From: Citrobacter sp. Marseille-Q6884
Lineage (GTDB): Bacteria; Pseudomonadota; Gammaproteobacteria; Enterobacterales; Enterobacteriaceae
NCBI RefSeq assembly: GCF_945906775.1
Contig: NZ_CAMDRE010000002.1
Location: 620,001-684,000, forward strand
DNA length: 64,000 bases
Direction of reading: 5' to 3'
Shown: piece by piece, positions 44,296 to 54,019 of the stretch
How the letters are laid out: each line of letters begins with the position of its first letter
Position numbering within the stretch: the first letter of the stretch is position 1
Made by a program: the position numbers and the translations under genes
Notes under the pieces: model-generated
Databases searched by the model: none
The model's input: the letters and a program-made list of their open reading frames with translations, nothing else
What the model was told of the DNA's origin: nothing

Positions 44296-45549
44296 ATGGC
44301 CTTTTCTCAAGCGGTCAGCGGTCTGAACGCTGCAGCGACCAACCTCGATGTCATCGGTAACAACATCGCCAACTCCGCCACGTACGGTTTTAAATCCGGT
44401 TCGGCCTCATTTGCGGATATGTTTGCCGGTTCTAAAGTAGGTTTGGGCGTAAAAGTTGCGGGTATTACCCAGGACTTTACCGACGGTACTACCACCAACA
44501 CCGGGCGCGGGCTGGATGTTGCCATCAGCCAGAATGGTTTCTTCCGTATGGTCGATAGTAACGGTTCTGTTTTCTACAGCCGTAACGGTCAGTTCAAGCT
44601 CGATGAAAACCGCAATATCGTCAATATGCAGGGGCTTCAGCTGACAGGCTATCCGGCAACGGGCACCCCGCCAACGGTACAACAGGGCGCTAACCCGACC
44701 CCCATCACCATCCCGAATACCCTGATGGCGGCAAAAGCGACGACCACGGCGTCAATGCAGATCAACCTGAACTCCACTGACAAAGTGCCTACGAAGACGC
44801 CATTTAACCCAGGCGATGCGGATTCCTACAATAAAAAAGGCACCGTGACCGTTTTTGATAGCCAGGGTAACGCCCATGACATGAATATTTTTTATGTCAA
44901 AAATGCCAAGGACAATACCTGGGAAGTCTACACCCAGGATGCATCAACCGGTGATGCTGCAAAATCTGCGGGATTTATGCGCTTTAACGAAAATGGTGCG
45001 TTTTTAGGCATAAGTGCAACGGCAACGGAGACACCACCAACTGCACCGGCAACCTGGCCCACAGATATCAAGGTCGACACAGGTACGATCAATGGCGCAA
45101 CCGCAGCCAATTTCTCTCTGAGCTTCCTGAATTCCATGCAGCAGAACACCGGCGCCAACAACATCGTTGCAACCAATCAGAACGGTTATAAGCCAGGCGA
45201 TCTGGTGAGCTACCAGATTAACAATGACGGCACCGTTGTCGGTAATTACTCCAACGAACAGCAGCAGATTCTGGGACAGATTGTACTGGCAAACTTTGCC
45301 AACAACGAAGGTCTGGCGTCTCAGGGGAATAACGTCTGGGCTGCAACGCAGTCTTCGGGTGTGGCGCTGCTCGGAACGGCAGGTACGGGGAACTTCGGCA
45401 AGCTGACTAACGGTGCGCTGGAAGCTTCAAACGTGGATTTGAGTAAAGAACTGGTGAACATGATCGTCGCGCAGCGTAACTATCAGTCGAACGCGCAGAC
45501 CATCAAAACCCAGGATCAGATCCTCAACACGCTGGTCAACCTGCGCTAA
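44296..45549 (+). CDS. flgE: FlgE, flagellar hook protein
   Basis: Subunit of the hook, 417 aa against about 402-403 in E. coli and Salmonella. Terminal D0 motifs are conserved: NLDVIGNNIANSATYGFKSG at the start and YQSNAQTIKTQDQILNTLVNLR at the end. The extra length is in the surface domain, near residues 235-265, a Thr/Pro-rich segment containing ATATETPPTAPATWP. Hook antigenicity or stiffness might therefore differ. Confidence 0.95.
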   Translation: MAFSQAVSGLNAAATNLDVIGNNIANSATYGFKSGSASFADMFAGSKVGLGVKVAGITQDFTDGTTTNTGRGLDVAISQNGFFRMVDSNGSVFYSRNGQFKLDENRNIVNMQGLQLTGYPATGTPPTVQQGANPTPITIPNTLMAAKATTTASMQINLNSTDKVPTKTPFNPGDADSYNKKGTVTVFDSQGNAHDMNIFYVKNAKDNTWEVYTQDASTGDAAKSAGFMRFNENGAFLGISATATETPPTAPATWPTDIKVDTGTINGATAANFSLSFLNSMQQNTGANNIVATNQNGYKPGDLVSYQINNDGTVVGNYSNEQQQILGQIVLANFANNEGLASQGNNVWAATQSSGVALLGTAGTGNFGKLTNGALEASNVDLSKELVNMIVAQRNYQSNAQTIKTQDQILNTLVNLR

Positions 45550-45569
45550 GCGCCTGACGGGATGGCTTA

Positions 45570-46325
45570 ATGGATCACGCAATTTATACCGCCATGGGGG
45601 CGGCCAGCCAGACGCTGAATCAGCAGGCGGTGACGGCCAGCAACCTGGCAAACGCCTCTACGCCGGGCTTTCGCGCGCAGCTCAATGCGTTGCGTGCCGT
45701 TCCGGTGGAAGGACTTTCGTTACCGACGCGAACGCTGGTCGTCGCTTCGACGCCGGGCGCGGATATGACACCCGGTCAGATGGACTACACCTCCCGCCCG
45801 CTGGATGTGGCATTGCAACAGGACGGTTGGCTGGCGGTGCAGACCGCGGACGGTAGCGAAGGGTATACCCGCAATGGTGCTATTCAGGTCAGCCCGACCG
45901 GTGAACTGACCATCCAGGGGCATCCGGTCATTGGCGAAGCCGGACCGATTGCCGTACCGGAAGGTTCGGAAATCACCATCGCTGCCGACGGGACGATTTC
46001 GGCGCTGAACCCCGGCGATCCGGCGAACACGGTAGCACCTGTAGGGCGTCTGAAGCTGGTGAAAGCCACGGGTAATGAAGTGCAGCGTGGGGATGACGGG
46101 ATGTTCCGTCTGAGCGCGGCGGCGCAGGCGACCCGTGGACCGACACTGCAAGCCGATCCCAGCATCCGCGTGATGTCGGGCGTACTGGAGGGCAGTAACG
46201 TCAAACCGGTAGCGGCGATGAGCGACATGATCGCCAGTGCCCGCCGTTTCGAAATGCAGATGAAGATTATCAGTAGCGTGGATGATAACGCGGGTCGTGC
46301 CAACCAACTGCTGTCGATGAGTTAA
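45570..46325 (+). CDS. flgF: FlgF, proximal rod protein
   Basis: Rod subunit of 251 aa, the E. coli length. The N-terminal signature is TASNLANASTPGFRAQLNAL; the C-terminal heptad region is MQMKIISSVDDNAGRANQLL. It lies 20 bases after flgE. Confidence 0.95.
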   Translation: MDHAIYTAMGAASQTLNQQAVTASNLANASTPGFRAQLNALRAVPVEGLSLPTRTLVVASTPGADMTPGQMDYTSRPLDVALQQDGWLAVQTADGSEGYTRNGAIQVSPTGELTIQGHPVIGEAGPIAVPEGSEITIAADGTISALNPGDPANTVAPVGRLKLVKATGNEVQRGDDGMFRLSAAAQATRGPTLQADPSIRVMSGVLEGSNVKPVAAMSDMIASARRFEMQMKIISSVDDNAGRANQLLSMS

Positions 46326-46338
46326 TACAGGACATTTT

Positions 46339-47121
46339 ATGATCAGTTCATTGTGGATCGCCAAAACCGGCCTGGATGCGCAGCAAACCAATATGGATGT
46401 GATTGCCAACAACCTGGCAAACGTCAGCACCAATGGGTTTAAGCGTCAGCGCGCGGTTTTTGAAGACCTGCTGTACCAGACGATTCGCCAGCCGGGCGCT
46501 CAGTCTTCTGAGCAGACAACGCTGCCGTCCGGTTTGCAAATTGGTACCGGTGTGCGTCCGGTTGCGACCGAGCGTTTACACAGTCAGGGTAACCTGTCGC
46601 AGACCAATAACAGTAAAGATGTGGCGATTAAAGGCCAGGGCTTTTTCCAGGTCATGTTGCCGGATGGTACATCAGCCTATACCCGTGATGGCTCGTTCCA
46701 GGTGGATCAAAACGGTCAACTGGTGACGGCGGGTGGTTTTCAGGTACAGCCTGCGATCACCATCCCGGCTAACTCGCTCAGTATCACTATCGGGCGTGAT
46801 GGCATCGTCAGCGTGACGCAACAGGGGCAGGCCGCACCCGTTCAGGTGGGGCAGCTCAACCTGACCACTTTTATGAATGATACTGGCCTGGAGAGTATCG
46901 GTGAAAATCTGTACACCGAAACGCAATCCTCCGGTGCGCCTAACGAAAGTACGCCGGGGCTTAACGGCGCGGGTCTGCTGTATCAGGGGTATGTCGAAAC
47001 GTCTAACGTTAACGTGGCCGAAGAACTGGTGAATATGATCCAGGTTCAGCGCGCTTACGAAATTAACAGTAAAGCGGTATCGACCACCGATCAGATGCTG
47101 CAAAAACTGACGCAACTCTAA
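46339..47121 (+). CDS. flgG: FlgG, distal rod protein
   Basis: Distal rod protein, 260 aa. It has the rod/hook N-terminal motif MDVIANNLANVSTNGFKRQR and the C-terminal VNMIQVQRAYEINSKAVSTTDQMLQKL. It is among the most conserved genes in the operon and lies 13 bases after flgF. Confidence 0.96.
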   Translation: MISSLWIAKTGLDAQQTNMDVIANNLANVSTNGFKRQRAVFEDLLYQTIRQPGAQSSEQTTLPSGLQIGTGVRPVATERLHSQGNLSQTNNSKDVAIKGQGFFQVMLPDGTSAYTRDGSFQVDQNGQLVTAGGFQVQPAITIPANSLSITIGRDGIVSVTQQGQAAPVQVGQLNLTTFMNDTGLESIGENLYTETQSSGAPNESTPGLNGAGLLYQGYVETSNVNVAEELVNMIQVQRAYEINSKAVSTTDQMLQKLTQL

Positions 47122-47178
47122 AGTGATGTCCGGTGGGGTGTGAGCCTCACCGGCGCACTGATTTTGAAGATCATGGCA

Positions 47179-47877
47179 ATGCGAAAATACGCGCTTCACC
47201 CTTACCCAATGATGGCCCTGTTGGTGGTTTCACTGACAGGATGCGCCTGGATCCCGGCGACACCGCTCGTGCAGGGCGCGACGACGGCTCAGCCCATTCC
47301 AGGTCCGACGCCGGTGGCGAATGGATCAATCTTCCAGTCTGCGCAGCCGATTAACTATGGCTATCAGCCACTATTTGAAGACCGTCGCCCGCGTAATATT
47401 GGCGATACGCTGACCATCGTATTGCAGGAAAACGTCAGTGCGAGCAAAAGCTCCTCTGCCAATGCCAGTCGTTCTGGCAAAACAAACTTTGGCTTTGATA
47501 CGGTTCCGCGCTATCTGGAAGGGCTGTTCGGGAACGAGCGTGCCGACGTAGAAGCGTCTGGCGGCAATACCTTTAATGGTAAAGGTGGCGCAAACGCCAG
47601 TAACACATTCAGCGGTACGTTGACCGTGACGGTGGATCAGGTGCTGGTGAATGGCAATTTACACGTTGTGGGTGAAAAGCAGATCGCCATCAATCAGGGC
47701 ACGGAATTCATCCGCTTCTCAGGGGTTGTTAACCCGCGCACGATCAGCGGCACCAACTCCGTTCCGTCAACACAGGTTGCGGATGCGCGAATTGAGTATG
47801 TCGGCAATGGCTACATCAATGAAGCGCAGAATATGGGTTGGCTGCAGCGTTTCTTCCTTAATTTGTCGCCGATGTAA
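47179..47877 (+). CDS. flgH: FlgH, L-ring lipoprotein
   Basis: Outer-membrane L-ring of the basal body. The start at 47179 (MRKYALHPYPMMALL) gives 232 aa, the E. coli and Salmonella length; ATG 47173 is two codons upstream, with poorer spacing to GAAG. The lipobox is LTGC (mature CAWIPATPLV). The core NYGYQPLFEDRRPRNIGDTL is conserved. Confidence 0.94.
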   Translation: MRKYALHPYPMMALLVVSLTGCAWIPATPLVQGATTAQPIPGPTPVANGSIFQSAQPINYGYQPLFEDRRPRNIGDTLTIVLQENVSASKSSSANASRSGKTNFGFDTVPRYLEGLFGNERADVEASGGNTFNGKGGANASNTFSGTLTVTVDQVLVNGNLHVVGEKQIAINQGTEFIRFSGVVNPRTISGTNSVPSTQVADARIEYVGNGYINEAQNMGWLQRFFLNLSPM

Positions 47878-47889
47878 GCGAGGGCTCCA

Positions 47890-48987
47890 GTGTTTAAATC
47901 TCTTATTGGAATGGTACTGGTCCTGGCAACCACCTTTGCGCATGCCGATCGTATTCGCGACCTGACCAGCGTTCAGGGCGTGCGTGAAAACTCGCTAATT
48001 GGTTACGGGCTGGTGGTCGGACTGGATGGGACGGGCGACCAGACCACTCAGACGCCGTTTACCACGCAAACGCTCAATAACATGCTTTCCCAGTTAGGGA
48101 TCACTGTGCCAACCGGCACCAATATGCAGTTGAAAAACGTGGCGGCGGTGATGGTTACCGCATCATTCCCGGCATTCGGTCGCCAGGGGCAAACCATTGA
48201 TGTGGTTGTCTCTTCAATGGGTAACGCCAAAAGCCTGCGCGGTGGTACGCTGCTGATGACGCCGCTGAAAGGTGTGGATAGCCAGGTGTACGCGCTGGCG
48301 CAGGGGAATATTTTAGTGGGCGGCGCGGGTGCGGCGGCCGGTGGTAGCAGCGTTCAGGTTAACCAGCTCAACGGTGGACGCATTACCAATGGCGCCACCA
48401 TTGAGCGTGAGCTGCCCAGCCAGTTTGGCGGTGGCAACACCATCAATCTGCAGCTTAATAATGAAGATTTCACTATGGCGCAGCAAATTACCGACACCAT
48501 CAACCGCTCTCGCGGCTTTGGTAGCGCTACGGCGCTGGATGCCCGAACCATTCAGGTGCGGGTGCCGAGCGGCAATAGTTCGCAGGTTCGTTTCCTTGCG
48601 GATATCCAGAATATGGAAGTGAACGTTACGCCGCAGGATGCGAAGGTGATTATCAACTCCCGTACCGGCTCTGTGGTGATGAACCGTGAAGTGACGCTGG
48701 ACAGTTGTGCTGTTGCGCAAGGCAACCTGTCGATTACCGTTAACCGCCAGGCGAACGTCAGCCAGCCGGATACGCCGTTTGGCGGTGGGCAAACCGTTGT
48801 GACTCCGCAAACTCAGATCGATCTGCGCCAAAGCGGCGGTTCGTTGCAGAGCGTCCGTTCCAGCGCCAATCTGAACAACGTCGTGCGTGCACTGAATGCC
48901 CTGGGCGCAACGCCGATGGATCTGATGTCTATCCTGCAATCCATGCAGAGTGCGGGTTGTTTACGCGCCAAACTGGAAATTATCTGA
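47890..48987 (+). CDS. flgI: FlgI, P-ring protein
   Basis: Periplasmic P-ring subunit. The GTG start at 47890 gives 365 aa, the E. coli length. The signal peptide ends at AHA-DRIRDLTSVQGVR. The core NSLIGYGLVVGLDGTGDQ is invariant. Its TGA overlaps the flgJ ATG by one base (TGATG), indicating translational coupling. Confidence 0.95.
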   Translation: MFKSLIGMVLVLATTFAHADRIRDLTSVQGVRENSLIGYGLVVGLDGTGDQTTQTPFTTQTLNNMLSQLGITVPTGTNMQLKNVAAVMVTASFPAFGRQGQTIDVVVSSMGNAKSLRGGTLLMTPLKGVDSQVYALAQGNILVGGAGAAAGGSSVQVNQLNGGRITNGATIERELPSQFGGGNTINLQLNNEDFTMAQQITDTINRSRGFGSATALDARTIQVRVPSGNSSQVRFLADIQNMEVNVTPQDAKVIINSRTGSVVMNREVTLDSCAVAQGNLSITVNRQANVSQPDTPFGGGQTVVTPQTQIDLRQSGGSLQSVRSSANLNNVVRALNALGATPMDLMSILQSMQSAGCLRAKLEII

Positions 48988-49937
48988 TGATTGGCGACAG
49001 CAAACTGCTGAGCAGCGCGGCCTGGGATGCGCAATCACTGAATGAACTGAAAGCGAAAGCGGGCCAGGACCCGACGGCGAATATCCGTCCGGTCGCCCGC
49101 CAGGTTGAAGGGATGTTCGTACAGATGATGCTGAAAAGCATGCGCGAAGCGCTACCGAAAGACGGGGTGTTCAGCAGCGACTCGACGCGTCTGTACACCA
49201 GCATGTATGACCAACAAATCGCCCAGCAGATGACCGCAGGTAAAGGTCTGGGTCTGGCTGAAATGATGGTTAAGCAGATGACGCAAGGGCAGGCGCAACC
49301 GGCTGAAGAGGCACCGCAGGTGCCGATGAAGTTTCCGCTGGAAACGGTGACCAGCTATCAAAATCAGACCCTGACGCAGCTGGTACGCAAAGCTATCCCT
49401 CGCACAGCAGAAAGTAACGATGAGCCACTCTCAGGTGACAGCAAAGACTTCCTCGCCCAACTCTCGCTGCCGGCCAAACTGGCGAGCCAGCAAAGCGGGG
49501 TTCCGCATCACCTGATACTGGCGCAGGCGGCGCTGGAATCCGGCTGGGGACAACGACAAATTCGTCGCGAGAATGGCGAACCCAGCTTCAATATTTTTGG
49601 GGTCAAGGCCTCGGGAAGCTGGAAAGGGCCGACAACCGAAATTACCACCACCGAATATGAAAACGGTGAAGCGAAAAAGGTGAAAGCCAGATTCCGTGTC
49701 TATAGCTCTTACCTTGAGGCACTGTCGGATTATGTGGGGCTAATATCCCGAAATCCGCGCTACGCGGCGGTAACGGGCGCTGCAACCGCTGAACAGGGCG
49801 CACAGGCCTTGCAGAATGCCGGTTACGCAACTGACCCTAACTATGCGCGTAAATTAACCAGCATGATCCAGCAGCTGAAATCGATGAGCGAGAAAGTGAG
49901 CAAAACGTACAGTACGAATCTCGATAATCTCTTTTAA
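48987..49937 (+). CDS. flgJ: FlgJ, rod cap and peptidoglycan hydrolase
   Basis: Bifunctional protein: the N-terminal half caps the growing rod, the C-terminal half is a beta-N-acetylglucosaminidase that opens the cell wall. It is 316 aa (Salmonella 316, E. coli 313). Glu184 in LAQAALESGWGQ is the catalytic acid in the Salmonella enzyme and is present here. The 12-base SPOR-like or disordered linker between halves is acidic (QPAEEAPQVP). Confidence 0.95.
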   Translation: MIGDSKLLSSAAWDAQSLNELKAKAGQDPTANIRPVARQVEGMFVQMMLKSMREALPKDGVFSSDSTRLYTSMYDQQIAQQMTAGKGLGLAEMMVKQMTQGQAQPAEEAPQVPMKFPLETVTSYQNQTLTQLVRKAIPRTAESNDEPLSGDSKDFLAQLSLPAKLASQQSGVPHHLILAQAALESGWGQRQIRRENGEPSFNIFGVKASGSWKGPTTEITTTEYENGEAKKVKARFRVYSSYLEALSDYVGLISRNPRYAAVTGAATAEQGAQALQNAGYATDPNYARKLTSMIQQLKSMSEKVSKTYSTNLDNLF

Positions 49938-49942
49938 ATAGC

Positions 49943-49969
49943 TCAAGTCTACGCATCCGCTGCCGATAA
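49943..49969 (+). promoter_or_regulatory. Sigma-28 (FliA) promoter of flgKL
   Basis: TCAAGTCT (49943-49950), eleven bases, GCCGATAA (49962-49969). The -10 is a perfect FliA match, the -35 has two changes. It lies 33 bases before flgK, which is a late gene in enterobacteria. Confidence 0.88.
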
Positions 49970-50001
49970 TAACGAGTATTGAAGGATTACAAGGAACCTC
50001 C

Positions 50002-51663
50002 ATGTCCAGCTTGATCAACAACGCTATGAGTGGACTCAGCGCAGCGCAGGCTGCGTTGAATACTGCCAGTAATAACATCTCCAGCTATAACGTTGCCGGG
50101 TACACACGGCAAACGACAATCATGGCGCAAGCGAACAGCACGCTGGGTGCGGGGGGCTGGGTAGGCAATGGCGTCTATGTTTCTGGCGTGCAGCGTGAAT
50201 ATGATTCATTCATCACCAATCAGTTACGTGCGGCGCAGAACCAGAGCAGCGGCCTGACGACGCGTTATGAGCAGATGTCGAAAATCGACAATCTGCTTGC
50301 CAGCAAAACCAGTTCCATTTCGACCTCAATGCAGGACTTTTTTACCAGCCTGCAGACGCTGGTCAGTAACGCGGAAGATCCGGCGGCGCGTCAGGCGCTG
50401 ATCGGCAAAGCGGATGGTTTAGTGAATCAGTTCAAAACCACCGATCAGTACCTTCGCGATCAGGATAAGCAGGTTAACATTGCGATTTCCGCCAGCGTTG
50501 ATCAGATCAATAACTACGCGAAGCAAATTGCCAGCCTCAACGACCAAATCTCCCGTTTAACCGGTGTCGGTGCGGGTGCTTCACCTAACGACCTGCTTGA
50601 TCAGCGTGACCAGTTGGTGGGTGAGTTGAACAAGATCGTTGGCGTGGAAGTCAGCGTTCAGGATGGCGGTACGTACAACGTCACCATGGCGAATGGTTAT
50701 TCGTTGGTGCAGGGGAGCAATGCGCGTCAGCTGGCGGCGGTGCCTTCCAGTGCCGATCCTTCCCGTACAACGGTGGCCTATGTTGACGGCGTTGCCGGCG
50801 ATATTGAGATCCCTGAGAAACTGCTCAATACCGGTTCACTGGGGGGATTGTTGACGTTCCGCTCGCAGGAGCTGGATCAAACGCGTAATACGCTGGGCCA
50901 GTTGGCACTCGCCTTTGCCAAAGAGTTTAATACCCAGCATAAAGCCGGTTATGACGCCAACGGCGATCAGGGCAAAGATTTCTTTGCCATTGGCAATCCT
51001 TCCGTAACCAGCAATGCTAAAAACACGGGCAAAGCGGTGTTAACCGCGGAAGTGGATGACAGCTCGAAAGTGCAGGCCACCGATTATAAGGTCGAGTTTA
51101 AGAGTGGTAAGTGGCAAGTCACGCGCCTGGCCGATAACACGACGTTTGAAGCCAAACCGGATGCCAGCGGCAAGCTGGATATTGATGGCCTGAAAGTGAC
51201 GGTGGCGCCATCGACAGGGGCGAATGAAAACGACAGCTTCATTCTGAAGCCGGTCAGTGACGCTATCGTAAACATGAAAGTCATGGTGACGGACGAGTCG
51301 AAAATCGCCATGGCGTCAGAGAAAAAAAACGATCCAGCCGCTGATACAGGTGCAAGTGATAACCGCAATGGTCAGAAACTGTTGGATCTGCAAACCAAGG
51401 CGACCGTCGGGAATAAATCCTTTAACGACGCGTATGCCACGCTGGTAAGCGATGTGGGGAACAAAACCGCCACGCTGAAGACCAGCAGTACCACGCAAAA
51501 CAATGTGGTCACGCAGCTCTCTAATCAGCAGCAGTCCATTTCCGGGGTTAACCTCGACGAAGAGTACGGCAATTTGCAGCGCTATCAGCAGTATTATCTG
51601 GCCAACGCCCAGGTCCTGCAAACGGCGAACTCACTCTTTGATGCACTTCTGAATATTCGTTAA
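50002..51663 (+). CDS. flgK: FlgK, hook-associated protein 1
   Basis: First hook-filament junction protein, 553 aa (Salmonella 553, E. coli 547). The N-terminal MSGLSAAQAALNTASNNISSY and the C-terminal LQRYQQYYLANAQVLQTANS form the D0/D1 coiled-coil domains. The Ser/Thr/Asp-rich centre is the variable surface domain. Chaperoned by FlgN. Expressed late from its own sigma-28 promoter. Confidence 0.96.
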   Translation: MSSLINNAMSGLSAAQAALNTASNNISSYNVAGYTRQTTIMAQANSTLGAGGWVGNGVYVSGVQREYDSFITNQLRAAQNQSSGLTTRYEQMSKIDNLLASKTSSISTSMQDFFTSLQTLVSNAEDPAARQALIGKADGLVNQFKTTDQYLRDQDKQVNIAISASVDQINNYAKQIASLNDQISRLTGVGAGASPNDLLDQRDQLVGELNKIVGVEVSVQDGGTYNVTMANGYSLVQGSNARQLAAVPSSADPSRTTVAYVDGVAGDIEIPEKLLNTGSLGGLLTFRSQELDQTRNTLGQLALAFAKEFNTQHKAGYDANGDQGKDFFAIGNPSVTSNAKNTGKAVLTAEVDDSSKVQATDYKVEFKSGKWQVTRLADNTTFEAKPDASGKLDIDGLKVTVAPSTGANENDSFILKPVSDAIVNMKVMVTDESKIAMASEKKNDPAADTGASDNRNGQKLLDLQTKATVGNKSFNDAYATLVSDVGNKTATLKTSSTTQNNVVTQLSNQQQSISGVNLDEEYGNLQRYQQYYLANAQVLQTANSLFDALLNIR

Positions 51664-51677
51664 GGGAGAGGGATTTA

Positions 51678-52631
51678 ATGCGTATTAGCACTCAGATGAT
51701 GTACCAGCAGAACATGCGCGGCATCACCAACTCTCAGGCTGAATGGATGAAGTTCGGTGAGCAGATGTCAACGGGTAAACGCGTGATCAACCCGTCAGAC
51801 GATCCTATCGCCGCATCGCAGGCGGTTGTACTGTCCCAGGCTCAGGCACAAAACAGTCAGTATACGCTGGCGCGTACATTCGCAACGCAGAAAGTCTCGC
51901 TGGAAGAGAACGTCCTGGGACAGGTCACAACGGCTATCCAGGCAGCGCAGGAAAAAATTGTTTATGCAGGGAACGGCACATTAAGTGACGATGACCGCGC
52001 ATCGCTGGCCACCGATTTACAGGGTATCCGCGACCAGCTTATGAACCTGGCGAACAGCACGGACGGCAATGGTCGCTACATTTTCGCCGGCTACAAAACT
52101 GAGTCCGCGCCTTTTTCTCAGGCCAATGGTGATTACACTGGTGGAAGCAAAGATGTCACTCAGCAGGTGGATGCCGCGCGTACTATGGTGATTGGCCACA
52201 CGGGCGACAAAATTTTTGCCGATGTCACCAGCAATGCGGTTCCCGAGCCGCCAGGCAGTACCCAGGAAAAGAACCTGTTCAAAATACTGGATAGCGCCAT
52301 TGCTGAACTCAATAAGCCTATTGCGGGTAATGATGCGGCAAAAGATGCTGCAGCAGCGGTCATCGACAAAGCCAACCGCGGTCTGAAAAACTCGCTCAAC
52401 AACGTGTTGTCTGTTCGTGCAGAATTAGGGACGCAACTCAGTGAACTCAGCTCGCTGGATTCATTGGGGGCCGATCGTGCATTAGGACAAACTCAGCAGA
52501 TGAGTAATCTGGTGGATGTTGACTGGAATGCGGCAATCTCTTCTTATGTCATGCAGCAGGCGGCATTACAGGCATCGTATAAAGCGTTTACCGATATGCA
52601 GGGAATGTCATTGTTCCAGCTAAATCGATAA
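51678..52631 (+). CDS. flgL: FlgL, hook-associated protein 3
   Basis: Second junction protein, 317 aa, the E. coli length. The N-terminal MRISTQMMYQQNMRGITNSQ and C-terminal SYVMQQAALQASYKAFTDMQ are flagellin-like. It lies 14 bases after flgK. A strong terminator follows, and in E. coli the 3' UTR yields the sRNA FlgO. Confidence 0.96.
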   Translation: MRISTQMMYQQNMRGITNSQAEWMKFGEQMSTGKRVINPSDDPIAASQAVVLSQAQAQNSQYTLARTFATQKVSLEENVLGQVTTAIQAAQEKIVYAGNGTLSDDDRASLATDLQGIRDQLMNLANSTDGNGRYIFAGYKTESAPFSQANGDYTGGSKDVTQQVDAARTMVIGHTGDKIFADVTSNAVPEPPGSTQEKNLFKILDSAIAELNKPIAGNDAAKDAAAAVIDKANRGLKNSLNNVLSVRAELGTQLSELSSLDSLGADRALGQTQQMSNLVDVDWNAAISSYVMQQAALQASYKAFTDMQGMSLFQLNR

Positions 52632-52711
52632 CGTCCTTTTTTGAAACATATCATGAAACTGGATATGTTTGTCTGCCCGCTCCATTTACACCCCGGAGCG
52701 GGCATTTTTTT
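52632..52711 (+). ncRNA. flgL 3' UTR, possible FlgO sRNA
   Basis: The 80 bases after flgL end in a strong stem with a T-tract. E. coli makes FlgO from the flgKL 3' end. Position and terminator agree; the sequence was not aligned, so this is a positional call. Confidence 0.35.
52674..52711 (+). terminator. Terminator of flgKL
   Basis: TGCCCGCTCC (52674-52683) pairs with GGAGCGGGCA (52695-52704), followed by T-tract to 52711. Ten-pair perfect stem. On the minus strand it could also act on the leftward MFS gene, which stops at 52710. Confidence 0.9.
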
Positions 52712-53909
52712 AGGCAATGGTCGCCTGACTCACCCGCGCTTTTCCTGTTAAGCGTATCGCCAGCGCAATCACACCACTGAGGGTTGCCAGTCCTACAACA
52801 CCTTCCCAGTTCGCCACCCTGTAAACCTGGCTTCCAAGCACGGAACCCAATGCCATTCCGATAAATACCAGGGTAAACAGCAGAGCATTCAGACGCCCTC
52901 TGGCCTGTGGCTCCAGGCTGTACACCAGATTCTGATGAGCAACCAGACTGGACTGGAGGCCAAGATCGAAGCCTACCGCTGACAAGGCGATCAGCAACCA
53001 CTGACCGTGCACCGGCAGGGCGGGCAACAAAAACATCATTGAGAAAGAGAGGGTAACCAGCAATGCGCCCAATTGGGTGACCTTTTCGGCGCCGACTTTA
53101 TCTGCAAGATGACCGGCTAACGGCGCAGCCAGCGCCCCGGCGGCTCCGGCAATCCCAAAAGCACCTGCCACCGCACTGCCCATGTGGTAATGCTCAGATA
53201 ACATCACCGCCAGTGTGGACCAGAAAGCGCTAAACGCTATCGACAAAAACCCTTGTGCCAGCGCAGCGCGGCGCAAAGTGGGGTAGCGTTGCCAAAGTTG
53301 CGCCATGGAGATCATCAGTGATGGATAGTTCAGTGTCGAATGCGCCGCAAAGCGGGGCAATACCGTCCACATAATCGCGCTAATCACCGCAATACTGACG
53401 GCCGCGAGCTGATACATTTCACGCCAGCCAAACGCCTCGCCCACCAGACCACTGACGGTACGTGAAAGGAGGATACCCAGCAGAAGACCGGTCATGACCG
53501 TGCCCACCGTTTTACCCTGTTTTCCTTCTGGTGCAAGAATTGCCGCCGCGGGGACAATATCCTGAGCCATGGTTGCCGCCATCCCCATCAGCAGGCAGAC
53601 CAGTAACAGTGAATGAAGTTGTCCGATAAAACTACATGCCAGAAGAAGAACGGCTAGAGAGAGGCTTTTCAGCAAGATTAAGGTCCGGCGGTCATAACGA
53701 TCGCCGAGCGGCAGTAAGAATAAAATCCCGAGCGCATATCCTGCCTGGGTAAGCGTCGGCACCAGCCCCATACCGGTAATATTCAGGTGCAGATCCTGAC
53801 CGATAAGCGGCAGCAGAGGCTGGGCATAGTAGATAGCGGCAACGCTGAACCCGGCGCCGAGTGCCAGAATAAAGATGACCCAACGGGAAAGTGCGGTGTG
53901 TGTGTTCAC
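52710..53909 (-). CDS. MFS transporter (probable exporter)
   Basis: Twelve-helix major facilitator protein, 399 aa from the GTG at 53909 (VNTHTALSRWVIFIL), chosen for GAGGA six bases upstream; a GTG at 53927 would add six residues. Motif A is PLGDRYDRRTLIL. The exporter-type motif C (helix 5) region is GTVMTGLLLGILLSRTVSGL. E. coli K-12 has no gene between flgL and rne. The substrate is unknown; sugar- or drug-efflux relatives are likely. It pairs with the divergent LysR regulator. Confidence 0.85.
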   Translation of the reverse strand: MNTHTALSRWVIFILALGAGFSVAAIYYAQPLLPLIGQDLHLNITGMGLVPTLTQAGYALGILFLLPLGDRYDRRTLILLKSLSLAVLLLACSFIGQLHSLLLVCLLMGMAATMAQDIVPAAAILAPEGKQGKTVGTVMTGLLLGILLSRTVSGLVGEAFGWREMYQLAAVSIAVISAIMWTVLPRFAAHSTLNYPSLMISMAQLWQRYPTLRRAALAQGFLSIAFSAFWSTLAVMLSEHYHMGSAVAGAFGIAGAAGALAAPLAGHLADKVGAEKVTQLGALLVTLSFSMMFLLPALPVHGQWLLIALSAVGFDLGLQSSLVAHQNLVYSLEPQARGRLNALLFTLVFIGMALGSVLGSQVYRVANWEGVVGLATLSGVIALAIRLTGKARVSQATIA

Positions 53910-53991
53910 GAATGATTCCTCAATCACGGATGTGCGGCTATTTTTATCTTTCAGTGGCTGGCGCGGTAGCGAGCGCAGTGGTAAAACTGTT

Positions 53992-54006
53992 ATACGTTTG
54001 ACGTAT
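53992..54006. promoter_or_regulatory. LysR-type operator between MFS and LysR genes
   Basis: ATACG-TTTGA-CGTAT is a perfect 5-bp inverted repeat and contains the T-N11-A pattern (T53993 to A54005) expected for LysR-family sites. It lies 14 bases before the regulator start and about 85 before the transporter start. Inferred from motif and geometry. Confidence 0.6.
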
Positions 54007-54019
54007 GATGAATAGCTAA

